A DNA stretch of 64,000 nucleotides, from the NCBI GenBank assembly GCA_017623295.1, contig JAGAPK010000055.1, positions 34,873-98,872 on the forward strand, written 5' to 3'. Positions 9,140-16,579 of this stretch are shown here, piece by piece. Every line of letters begins with the position of its first letter. Within the stretch, counting starts at the first letter, position 1. The stretch is from Lachnospiraceae bacterium (GTDB lineage: Bacteria; Bacillota; Clostridia; Lachnospirales; Lachnospiraceae). The notes beneath the pieces were generated by a model. It made no database searches, was not told where the DNA came from, and worked only from the letters and a program-made list of their open reading frames with translations. The position numbers and the translations under genes are program-made.

Positions 9140-9281
9140 GAAATAGAAACCTCTTTTGCTGTTTTTTTGTTATTCTTTATATAAAAATATCATATTAACA
9201 ATATACAAACCATTCCCGGAAAAGTAAATAAAAATCTTTTTGGGGAAAACAAATCTTTCCCTTTTGCTTTTAATAGGGAGA

Positions 9282-9290
9282 TGCTACAAT
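9282..9290 (+). promoter_or_regulatory. Extended -10 promoter directly at the start codon of the next gene
   Basis: TGCTACAAT (9282-9290) is an extended -10 element. Transcription would begin about 7 bases later, at or next to the ATG at 9297, which would make the mRNA leaderless or nearly so. The same TGCTACAAT occurs at 11051-11059. Confidence 0.5.
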
Positions 9291-9296
9291 GAACGT

Positions 9297-11015
9297 ATGA
9301 AAACAAAAATTTATATAATTTACGACAAATATTTTAAAAATTCCATAGGTCTTGGATTTCTGATTGCATTGTCTACTGTGCTTGGCTACACATTGGGAGA
9401 GAAGCAACGAACGTTTCGGAGTCTGTCAGAATTTGGTTTGATGGTGGTACAAGTGATATTGCTGACAGTTTTTACTTCTTTTGTGATTAAGCTTCTGCTG
9501 AAATTTATGACAAGACTCCGCGATAGTGAAGTGAAAACAAGAGTTGGACAGAAAGAATATCATGGCTGGCAGGTTTTTCTTTTTTATACCGGCGTTATTT
9601 TTCTTTTCTGGCTGCCTGTTTTTCTTGCATATTATCCGTCCGTTTTTGCATATGATGCGGAAGGGCAGCTTTATCAGGTGCTTGCAAATGATTACAGCAC
9701 CCATCATCCATTAATACATACATTATTTCTTGGAGCATTTTTTAATCTGGGAGGAAATGTACTAGGTTCTTATTCCGCCGGTATGGCAGTGCATTCGATT
9801 GTACAGATGCTTCTTATGGCGATGATATTTGGATATACATTAATGGTATTGTATCAGGAGAAAACATCCTGTGTTATGCGTTTCATTCTGCTTGCTTTTT
9901 ATGCGATTTTTCCAACCAATTCGATTCTGGCAATCAGTACAACGAAGGATGTACTTTTTTCGGGATTGGTTTTGCTTTTTGTAATCAAAATGTACCAGTG
10001 GAGCAGAGGAATATCCGGTAACCGGATTGGATTTGCGATTGCCTTTTTATCCATATCCGTACTCATGCTTTTGTTTCGTAATAATGCGGTCTATGCTTAT
10101 GTGGTAAGTCTTCCGTTTGTATTTTTGCTTTGGAGAAAAAATGCAGAAAGTGTCAGAAACAGGAATCAGAATGTAAAGAGTGTAATCATGCGTGGAGTCT
10201 GTGCGGTTTTGGCAACCTTACTTCTGTTTGTAGTTTGTAGTGCAGGATTAAAACAGATGACTTCTGCATATAATGGAAGTCCGCGAGAAATGCTTAGTGT
10301 ACCATTGCAGCAAATGGCTCGTACAAGAGTGCATCACGAAGAAGAAATAGATGCGGCAATGCGAACGGAATTAGATTCTTATATATCTTCGGAATGGGTA
10401 TTTGCAGCATACAATCCTTATCTTGCAGACCCGGTAAAGAGCCGGGCGGTAATTCATGACAACCCGGTTGGATTGATTAAAACATGGGTAAAATTGGGAA
10501 CACAGTTTCCGATGACTTATATAGATGCTTTTCTGGATAACTCTATCGGATATTGGTATCTGGCAGATAAATCCCATTCTACTATTTATGGAGTGGGTAC
10601 GGAGAGTGGTTTTGGATATCTTTCTACGGATAACCGTACGATGCCTGCGGGCTGTGAAATTATAGAGCATAGTTATTTGCCGGGACTTCGGGTATTTATG
10701 GAGAAGATTGTGTCGGACAATGAATATCAGAAAATTCCGGTTTTGTCTGTAATATTTGCACCGGCTTTCTACTGGTGGCTGTTGTGTTTATATATAGTAT
10801 TCTTTTTCAAAAGAAAAGAGTATAAGATGCTTTTGCCGGTTGTTTTTCTGGTCATGTATTATCTGACATTGCTGCTTTCACCGACGGTATTAATCCGGTA
10901 CATGTATCCGTTTGTGGTAAGCGTTCCGGTAATGTTGTGTTTGACAAGTGCAAAAAGATGCGATATAGTAGAAAATACTTGTGAAAATACACAAGAAGTA
11001 TTAAAAAATGATTAA
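9297..11015 (+). CDS. Polytopic membrane protein, DUF6020-like
   Basis: This 572-residue protein has about ten to twelve hydrophobic helices, an early loop with YYPSVFAYDAEGQLYQVL and DYSTHHPLIHTLFLGAFF, and a larger extracytoplasmic loop at roughly residues 330-460. The topology and the acidic residue after the first long helices recall GT-C-fold membrane glycosyltransferases, and the sequence resembles the DUF6020 family; both statements are inference. The longest open frame begins at a TTG at 9240, but that region has no ribosome site and overlaps the promoter, so ATG 9297 is preferred. AGGGAG at 9275-9280 is too far away and would lie upstream of the mRNA start. Confidence 0.7.
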   Translation: MKTKIYIIYDKYFKNSIGLGFLIALSTVLGYTLGEKQRTFRSLSEFGLMVVQVILLTVFTSFVIKLLLKFMTRLRDSEVKTRVGQKEYHGWQVFLFYTGVIFLFWLPVFLAYYPSVFAYDAEGQLYQVLANDYSTHHPLIHTLFLGAFFNLGGNVLGSYSAGMAVHSIVQMLLMAMIFGYTLMVLYQEKTSCVMRFILLAFYAIFPTNSILAISTTKDVLFSGLVLLFVIKMYQWSRGISGNRIGFAIAFLSISVLMLLFRNNAVYAYVVSLPFVFLLWRKNAESVRNRNQNVKSVIMRGVCAVLATLLLFVVCSAGLKQMTSAYNGSPREMLSVPLQQMARTRVHHEEEIDAAMRTELDSYISSEWVFAAYNPYLADPVKSRAVIHDNPVGLIKTWVKLGTQFPMTYIDAFLDNSIGYWYLADKSHSTIYGVGTESGFGYLSTDNRTMPAGCEIIEHSYLPGLRVFMEKIVSDNEYQKIPVLSVIFAPAFYWWLLCLYIVFFFKRKEYKMLLPVVFLVMYYLTLLLSPTVLIRYMYPFVVSVPVMLCLTSAKRCDIVENTCENTQEVLKND

Positions 11016-11050
11016 GATTTTGTGAAAAACGTACATTTTCAGAGAGAATA

Positions 11051-11059
11051 TGCTACAAT
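11051..11059 (+). promoter_or_regulatory. Extended -10 promoter of the small alarmone synthetase
   Basis: TGCTACAAT, with TG at 11051-11052 and TACAAT at 11054-11059, lies 53 bases before the start codon. No -35 box at normal spacing is seen, which extended -10 promoters do not need. Confidence 0.55.
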
Positions 11060-11111
11060 AGAGATGTAGTATATTGGTAAAAGTTGGTTTAGCCAGTATT
11101 GGGGGAAGGAA

Positions 11112-11750
11112 ATGGAAGTAAGTGCAGATAGAAATGGCATAGACAGCTGGAAAGAAGTTACGTTGATTTATAACTCGGCTCTGAAACAGATATCTACGAA
11201 GCTGGAAATTCTGAACGATGAATTTCAGCACGTACATAGATATAATCCGATTGAGCACATTAAATCACGTATCAAAACGCCGGAAAGCATTGTTAAGAAG
11301 TTAAAGAAGCATGGATACGAATCCACCATTGAGAACATGGTTAAATATGTAAATGATATTGCTGGTATTCGTGTCATTTGTTCTTTTACTTCCGATATTT
11401 ATCAGATTGCAGAGATGATAAGTAATCAGAGCGATATCAAAGTTATTTCGGTAAAGGATTACATTGTAAATCCGAAGGCAAGCGGTTATAAAAGCTACCA
11501 TATGCTTGTTTCTGTTCCGGTTTATTTATCAGACCGTATCGAGGAAACAAAGGTGGAAATACAGATACGAACCGTTGCGATGGATTTCTGGGCAAGTCTG
11601 GAGCATAAAATTCATTATAAATTTGAAGGAAATGCACCGGAGCATATTAAAGAACAGTTAGTAGAGTGTTCCCGGATTGTTTCCAATCTGGATGAAAGAA
11701 TGCTTGATCTGAACAAAGAAATTCAGCAGCTGGAATGTGACAAAGAGTAA
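11112..11750 (+). CDS. relP: Small alarmone synthetase, YwaC/RelP-like (p)ppGpp synthetase
   Basis: The 212-residue protein has only the synthetase domain of RelA/SpoT enzymes; it makes (p)ppGpp from ATP and GDP/GTP without a hydrolase or regulatory region. Conserved blocks are NPIEHIKSR at 45-53, DIAGIRV at 82-88, YKSYH at 126-130, the catalytic VEIQIRT at 148-154 and FWASLEHKIHYK at 159-170. The NPIEH and FWASLEHK stretches match Bacillus YwaC (RelP) more closely than YjbM (RelQ). GGGGGAAGGA precedes the ATG. It stands alone between its own promoter and a terminator, as expected for a stress-induced gene. Confidence 0.9.
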   Translation: MEVSADRNGIDSWKEVTLIYNSALKQISTKLEILNDEFQHVHRYNPIEHIKSRIKTPESIVKKLKKHGYESTIENMVKYVNDIAGIRVICSFTSDIYQIAEMISNQSDIKVISVKDYIVNPKASGYKSYHMLVSVPVYLSDRIEETKVEIQIRTVAMDFWASLEHKIHYKFEGNAPEHIKEQLVECSRIVSNLDERMLDLNKEIQQLECDKE

Positions 11751-11770
11751 AAACTGAATAATGTAAAATG

Positions 11771-11822
11771 AAAGCGGCAGGAAACCTATTATAAATGAGT
11801 TTGCTGCCGCTTGTTTATTCTT
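11771..11822 (+). terminator. Terminator of the alarmone synthetase gene
   Basis: AAGCGGCAG (11772-11780) pairs with CTGCCGCTT (11804-11812), with extra pairing of the inner GAAAC and GTTT, followed by a T-rich run. Confidence 0.8.
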
Positions 11823-11851
11823 TGAATTATTGTGCATTTCATGTGAAAATC

Positions 11852-11895
11852 CCCTCTAAAATGAGGAGTGCCCAAGCACCTTTCGGCACTTGGGC
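11852..11895. other. Two adjacent hairpins of unknown role
   Basis: A CCTC/GAGG hairpin (about 11852-11867) is followed at once by GCCCAAG (11870-11876) pairing with CTTGGGC (11889-11895). Neither is followed by a T run. The 459-base gap 11751-12209 otherwise holds a terminator, two ATGAACAA direct repeats near 11979-12000 and the promoter of the next gene; no coding sequence is seen in it. Confidence 0.45.
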
Positions 11896-12088
11896 TATTA
11901 TGAAAAAATTTATCTATGTGTGTAATGATTAAACATTACATGTTTCTCTGTTGTTATGAATTTATTATATCCATAAAATATGAACAAATTATGAACAAGA
12001 TGTAAATGTATCGTTAATATTTATAAAAAAGTAAAAAAACGGGAAATAAAATTGTGCAATATGCACAAAATTGCGCGTTCAAAATTGG

Positions 12089-12117
12089 TTGTCACAAGAA
12101 GCGAAAAATGATAAAAT
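12089..12117 (+). promoter_or_regulatory. Sigma-A promoter of the coiled-coil gene
   Basis: TTGTCA (12089-12094) and TAAAAT (12112-12117) are 17 bases apart with a TGn extension. The predicted leader is about 85 bases. Confidence 0.7.
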
Positions 12118-12209
12118 GGACAAGAACACAGAGGTCAAGCTGTCGGATTAAATATTTGACAGTATACAATTTGCAGAAAGTGGTATGGACTATGTTTGGA
12201 GGAAAAATG

Positions 12210-12728
12210 ATGGATACCTTTATGGATAAACTTGCGCAGAAAATGAATGCGCAGGAAATGATTAAAGCAAACTCTGCAGCAGAGGCGGCTAAAATGGAGC
12301 AGTTACAGAGTCAGATAACAGAGTATGAAAATCTGCTTCAGGAAATGCGCAAAGTAAACTTGAAAACGGTTGAAAATGCAGAACAGGTAAAACAGGTTGT
12401 ACAGGAAAGTCTTCAGAAAATCGAAGAAATTCAGGTGGCAGCAGATTCCAAAGAAGATAAAGAAGAACTTCTGGCAGAATTGAAGAAGCAGTTAGAAGAA
12501 GCTTTTAATCAGTCAAACGATTTTCTTCATAAGGAAAATGTCAAAGTATACCGTAATGTGCAGGCGGCTATGGTAGAAGAACTGAATAAGCAGACAGAAA
12601 CACTTGTAGCCAAACAGCAGGAGAGCAGCAAGAAGCAGAAAGCGGTAGTACCTTTGTCTATTTGTATTATGCTGTTAATCATTATTGATATTGTTGTAAA
12701 TCTTTTCAATATTACAATAATGTTCTAA
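12210..12728 (+). CDS. Tail-anchored coiled-coil protein of unknown function
   Basis: This 172-residue product is a long charged helical region (about residues 10-145, rich in Gln, Glu, Lys and Ala, with heptad character) ending in a single C-terminal hydrophobic helix (VVPLSICIMLLIIIDIVV) and a very short tail. It should be a cytoplasmic coiled coil tethered to the membrane by its C-terminus. The open frame extends further upstream, but GGAGG at 12198-12202 and the position of the promoter favour ATG 12210 (or the adjacent ATG 12207). No family recognised. The last codons and stop are copied in an 18-bp tandem array just downstream. Confidence 0.72.
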   Translation: MDTFMDKLAQKMNAQEMIKANSAAEAAKMEQLQSQITEYENLLQEMRKVNLKTVENAEQVKQVVQESLQKIEEIQVAADSKEDKEELLAELKKQLEEAFNQSNDFLHKENVKVYRNVQAAMVEELNKQTETLVAKQQESSKKQKAVVPLSICIMLLIIIDIVVNLFNITIMF

Positions 12729-12787
12729 ATGTAAATAATGTTTTAAATGATAATAATGTTCTAAATAACAATGATGTTTTGAATTTG
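12716..12787. repeat. Four tandem 18-bp repeats spanning the 3' end of the coiled-coil gene
   Basis: Units at 12716-12733, 12734-12751, 12752-12769 and 12770-12787 follow AATAATGTTYTAAATNNN, with the fourth diverged. The first unit contains the final codons and TAA stop of the upstream gene, so the array appears to have grown by duplication of the gene end. Confidence 0.8.
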
Positions 12788-12834
12788 AAATTACATATTA
12801 AACAGAATAATTGTTAAAAGGATGATAGAGTAAT

Positions 12835-13395
12835 ATGGGAAAGCAGAACTTTAAACCGGGAAATATGTTATACCCCTTACCGGCGGTGTTGGTGAGCGTG
12901 GCAGACAAAGCCGGAAACAGCAATTTGTTTACGGTTGCCTGGACGGGAACAATTTGTTCAGACCCGCCTATGGTTTCTATTTCTGTCCGCCCGGAGCGAT
13001 ATTCTTATCATATGATAGAAGAAACAGGAGAGTTTGTTATCAATCTGACGACAGAAGAACTTGCATTCGCGACAGACTATTGTGGTGTCAAAAGTGGCAA
13101 GAATGTTGATAAATGGAAAGATATGAAGCTGACCAAGATTCCGGGAGAGAAGGTTAATGTACCGATGGTAAAGGAGAGTCCGGTTAACATTGAGTGCAGA
13201 GTAACTGAGAAAAAGGAACTCGGTACACATCATATGTTTATGGCAGAAGTGGTAGCGGTGCATGCCGATGAAAAGTATATGGATGAGAAGGGCAGATTTC
13301 ATTTAAATGATGCAAAGCCCTTAGTTTATTCGCACGGCAGGTATCTTTCTGTGGGTAAGGAAATCGGATTTTTCGGTTACAGTGTAAAAAAATGA
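12835..13395 (+). CDS. Flavin reductase family protein (FMN-binding split barrel)
   Basis: The 186-residue protein matches the flavin reductase-like domain (DIM6/NTAB family), which binds FMN and uses NAD(P)H. Typical features are the N-terminal LPAVLVSVADKAGNSNLFTVAWTG segment, the DPPMVSISVRPERYSYHMI block near residues 42-60 and GEFVINLTT. The partner enzyme or true substrate is not evident; many clostridial members are free-standing. The ribosome site AAAGGATGATAGAGTAAT before the ATG is only moderate. It ends at a hairpin shared with dinB. Confidence 0.88.
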   Translation: MGKQNFKPGNMLYPLPAVLVSVADKAGNSNLFTVAWTGTICSDPPMVSISVRPERYSYHMIEETGEFVINLTTEELAFATDYCGVKSGKNVDKWKDMKLTKIPGEKVNVPMVKESPVNIECRVTEKKELGTHHMFMAEVVAVHADEKYMDEKGRFHLNDAKPLVYSHGRYLSVGKEIGFFGYSVKK

Positions 13396-13418
13396 AAATA
13401 GTAAAAGGAACAAAAGGA

Positions 13419-13456
13419 ACCCCTCTAAAAGTATTCATACTATTTAGAGGGTTTTA
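13419..13456. terminator. Bidirectional terminator between flavin reductase and dinB genes
   Basis: CCCTCTAAA (13421-13429) pairs with TTTAGAGGG (13443-13451), extended by AGTAT/ATACT, then TTTTATATT. The dinB stop codon lies in the hairpin. Confidence 0.85.
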
Positions 13457-14708
13457 TATTGGAATCGGAATGGAGCAGACTGCCGCGTACAATGGCATCG
13501 GCTCCATATTTTTGTCGAATGGAATCCAGTGCTTTTTCTAACTGTGCTTCTTTTGTGGCAGAAACACGAGGCACAGAAGTGTTTTCTGATGCTGCTATGA
13601 CAGGCATATCAAATAGGCTGAGTTGTACCGGTTCTGAGTTGGAAGAAAGCTTGGAGGAACGGATTCCAAGCAGTCGTATCGGTGTGCCATCCCACAGTTC
13701 ATCCAGAAGGGCACAAGCGGTCTGATAAATGGTATCACTGCCGGATGTTGGTGTGGTTAATGTAGTCTGGTGTGAAACCTTTTTAAAAGTATTGTATTTG
13801 ATTTCGACACTAATCATTTCAGCACTCTGACCGGCTTCACGAAGCCGACGTGCTACGGATTCTGCCAGAGTCAGAAGAACGTGACAGGCTTCTTCTCTTG
13901 TCTGGGCATCTTGGCGCAGGGTAGTAGAATTACCAATTCCTTTTGCCTGGGTCTGAATTGTTTCCACGACGGAGTCATCAATTCCGTTTGCATATTCCCA
14001 AAGTAATTTTCCGTGACTTTTCAAATGGGAAGTCAGGATAGTCACATCTGTTTGTGCCAAATCCCCAATCGTAATAATTTCCAGCTTTCGCAATGCTTCT
14101 ACGGAAGAATGTCCACACATAAATAAGGAAGAAACCGGAAGAGACCACATTTTTTCTTGTATTTCATTAGAAAAAAGTGTATGTGTCATATTCGGTTTCT
14201 TAAAATCAGAAGCCATTTTGGCAAGCACTTTGCGGTCTGAAATACCAACATTGACGGTGAAACCCAGTTTCTCATAAACCTGCGTACGAATGTAAGCCGC
14301 AGCATCTACCGGAGATGTGAAAAGCTCCTGTACCGGGGTGTAGTCCATATAACATTCATCTACGCTGACCTGCTCGATATCCGGACAAATGTCAGAAAGC
14401 AGATGCATCAATTCTTCGCTTCTTTGATGATATAAATGATGATTGGGCTGTTCGATGAGAAGTCCGGGACATTTGCGCATGGCATTGACAATGGGTTCAC
14501 CGGTCACAATGCCATAGGATTTTGCCGGAATGGATTTGGCAAGAACGACGCCATGACGTTTGGCCATATCTCCACCGATAATAGCAGGGATGGTTCGTAA
14601 GTCAATATCGGAGCCATTTTGTAATTTGTCCAGCGCACTCCAACTCAAGTAAGCAGAGTTTACGTCGATATGAAAAAAGATTTTATCTGTTCTTTCCGTT
14701 TTGCTCAT
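13440..14708 (-). CDS. dinB: Y-family DNA polymerase (DNA polymerase IV, DinB)
   Basis: This 422-residue translesion polymerase has the Y-family metal-binding residues: Asp15 in HIDVNSAYLSWSA and the SVDECYMDY pair (Asp-Glu) near residue 130. Helix-hairpin-helix and little-finger regions follow. The C-terminus carries QLSLFD, a motif that fits binding of the sliding clamp. The frame extends ten codons further, but AAGGAGAAG before ATG 14708 decides the start. TGGTAAAAT on the minus strand about 35 bases upstream is a possible extended -10 box. No Gram-positive LexA box (GAAC-N4-GTTC) was found nearby. Confidence 0.92.
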   Translation of the reverse strand: MSKTERTDKIFFHIDVNSAYLSWSALDKLQNGSDIDLRTIPAIIGGDMAKRHGVVLAKSIPAKSYGIVTGEPIVNAMRKCPGLLIEQPNHHLYHQRSEELMHLLSDICPDIEQVSVDECYMDYTPVQELFTSPVDAAAYIRTQVYEKLGFTVNVGISDRKVLAKMASDFKKPNMTHTLFSNEIQEKMWSLPVSSLFMCGHSSVEALRKLEIITIGDLAQTDVTILTSHLKSHGKLLWEYANGIDDSVVETIQTQAKGIGNSTTLRQDAQTREEACHVLLTLAESVARRLREAGQSAEMISVEIKYNTFKKVSHQTTLTTPTSGSDTIYQTACALLDELWDGTPIRLLGIRSSKLSSNSEPVQLSLFDMPVIAASENTSVPRVSATKEAQLEKALDSIRQKYGADAIVRGSLLHSDSNIKPSK

Positions 14709-14762
14709 GGTACTTCTCCTTTGCAAATATTTTACCATAGATTTGTAGTTTTGGCTTGAACC

Positions 14763-14791
14763 TTTACAATTTGCTTAAATGCTGATAAAAT
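14763..14791 (+). promoter_or_regulatory. Sigma-A promoter of the LysM-M23 peptidase gene
   Basis: TTTACA (14763-14768) and TAAAAT (14786-14791) are 17 bases apart with a TGn extension. This gives a leader of about 80 bases. A second possible -10 (TATAAA at 14866-14871) lies directly before the start codon. Confidence 0.65.
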
Positions 14792-14879
14792 ATAAAATGT
14801 TACATTTTTGTTACAAATCGAAAGAGGATTTACCATTTCAAAGAGATATTTTCCGATAATGGTTATATAAAATAGAAAA

Positions 14880-16454
14880 ATGAAAAAAATAAGCAGACAT
14901 TATAAAAAAATGAAAATTGCATATATTAAGGTTACAGTATTTGCAGCAATGGTATTTGCATTTTTCCTGCCAAGCTATCAGAAGTTAGAAAGTACCGGCG
15001 ATAATATGTTTACGGTTTACTTGAATGGAGAGCAGGTAGGCATTGTTGGTGATGTGGAGAGCGTAGATGATTGTTTGATTAAAGCACGTAAAAAGATTGC
15101 CGGTATGAGTGATGAAATGGTGCTTGTTGACAGCGATATTACTTACGAAGGCAAGGAAGTGCTTTGGGGCAAAATTGATAATGATACGACAATTACCAAC
15201 AATATGATATCCGTTTTCAAGAAAAACGTAAAAGAAACCCTGAATCGTTCTTATACGGTTAAAATCAATGAATATACCGTAAATCTTTCCAGTACAGAAG
15301 AAGTGTTGGCATTATTACAGGCATCTATTGAAAAATATGATACAGGCAATGAGTATTATGTAGACCTTGTCATGGACCCGGAACGAGAATTGAATGTTCT
15401 CACAACTGCTATCTATACAACAGAAGAGGCAGAAGAGGAAGAACAGGAGATGGTTATGAGTGCCGGTATTGATGCAGAAATCGATCAGGTTTTTGCAGAA
15501 GTGGAACCGGAAGTTGAAAAAGATTTTTCTGACTATGAATTAGGATTGCAATCGCTGGAATTTGGCGATACCGTAGAAGTTGTAGAGGCTTATTTGCAGG
15601 ACTATGAGCTGACTCCTTTGGAAAGTGCCATTGAGCAGGTAACGAAGGAACAGGAAAAAGAACAAATATATGAAGTAACATCTGGCGATACTTTATCTCA
15701 GATTGCAGAGAAAAATAATCTGACTCTGGAAGATTTGATTGCCATGAATGAAACCATTGATGATGCCAATTCTACAATCCGAGTGGGAGATGAACTTATC
15801 GTTACCGTGCCGGAGCCGGAACTTTCGGTAGAACGTGTAGAAGAAGTCTATTACGAAGAGGATTATGAGGCAGAAGTTATTTACATTGACAACGATGAGT
15901 GGTACACGACAGAAACCAAGACATTGCAGGAACCGTCAGCGGGTCATCGAATTGTTGTAGCAGATGTGTATTATCGTAATCAGGAAGAAGTTGGACGCGA
16001 AATACTGAAAGAAGAAATTACTTATGAAGCGGTACCTAAGATTGTAGAGCGAGGAACTAAAATTCCGCCTACTTATATCAAACCTATTTCCGGTGGACGT
16101 TTATCATCTAACTTTGGTAGAAGAAAATCACCGACCAGAGGTGCAAGTAGTTATCATAAGGGTATTGACTGGGGTACACCGGTTGGTACGGCAGTTATGG
16201 CATCTTCTGGAGGTACGGTAATCAAAGCCGGATGGGGAAGTGGCTATGGTTATGTAGTTTATATCCAGCATGCCGACGGAAGACAGACCAGGTATGGACA
16301 TCTGAGTAAAGTATTAGTATCTGTTGGACAAACCGTTTCACAGGGACAGAAGATTGCTTTGAGTGGAAATACCGGTATTAGTACAGGGCCACATCTGCAT
16401 TTTGAAATATTGATTAATGGTTCCCAGGTAAATCCTCTGGACTATTTGAATTAA
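14880..16454 (+). CDS. Cell wall peptidase with LysM, G5 and M23 domains
   Basis: The 524-residue protein has an N-terminal membrane helix at about 17-32 (signal anchor or signal peptide) and a long acidic extracellular region. A LysM domain follows at about 263-313 (YEVTSGDTLSQIAEKNN), then a G5 domain at about 335-395, and a C-terminal M23 metallopeptidase. Zinc ligands are visible: His426 and Asp430 in HKGIDWG, and His505 and His507 in HLHFE. It should bind peptidoglycan and cleave peptide crosslinks during growth or division. The start codon has no recognisable Shine-Dalgarno. Confidence 0.94.
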   Translation: MKKISRHYKKMKIAYIKVTVFAAMVFAFFLPSYQKLESTGDNMFTVYLNGEQVGIVGDVESVDDCLIKARKKIAGMSDEMVLVDSDITYEGKEVLWGKIDNDTTITNNMISVFKKNVKETLNRSYTVKINEYTVNLSSTEEVLALLQASIEKYDTGNEYYVDLVMDPERELNVLTTAIYTTEEAEEEEQEMVMSAGIDAEIDQVFAEVEPEVEKDFSDYELGLQSLEFGDTVEVVEAYLQDYELTPLESAIEQVTKEQEKEQIYEVTSGDTLSQIAEKNNLTLEDLIAMNETIDDANSTIRVGDELIVTVPEPELSVERVEEVYYEEDYEAEVIYIDNDEWYTTETKTLQEPSAGHRIVVADVYYRNQEEVGREILKEEITYEAVPKIVERGTKIPPTYIKPISGGRLSSNFGRRKSPTRGASSYHKGIDWGTPVGTAVMASSGGTVIKAGWGSGYGYVVYIQHADGRQTRYGHLSKVLVSVGQTVSQGQKIALSGNTGISTGPHLHFEILINGSQVNPLDYLN

Positions 16455-16495
16455 AAATCAGGGCTTTTATACGGATTCATTTAGCAATCTGCCCA

Positions 16496-16523
16496 TTTAC
16501 AAATGCGTAATTTATGGTATACT
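16496..16523 (+). promoter_or_regulatory. Sigma-A promoter of murA
   Basis: TTTACA (16496-16501) and TATACT (16518-16523) are 16 bases apart with a TGn extension at 16515. Confidence 0.7.
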
Positions 16524-16579
16524 GTAAGTTAAATGTTTGAAAAATTTTTGCGTTTGCATTGATGATACAGGGGATTATT

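Noticed and set aside
9240-9296. N-terminal extension of the DUF6020-like protein from TTG 9240
   Set aside because: It has no ribosome site, would cross the promoter, and the extra residues do not look conserved; ATG 9297 is favoured.
11979-12000. ATGAACAA direct repeats as an operator
   Set aside because: Only two short copies in AT-rich DNA, too far from the promoter at 12089 to support a claim.
14709-14790. LexA box controlling dinB
   Set aside because: A GAAC lies upstream, but no GTTC follows at the required spacing, so there is no Gram-positive LexA site.
14852-14859. TCCGATAA before the M23 peptidase gene as a sigma-28 promoter
   Set aside because: The -10 core matches, but no TAAA is present 14-16 bases upstream, and a good vegetative promoter is found at 14763-14791.
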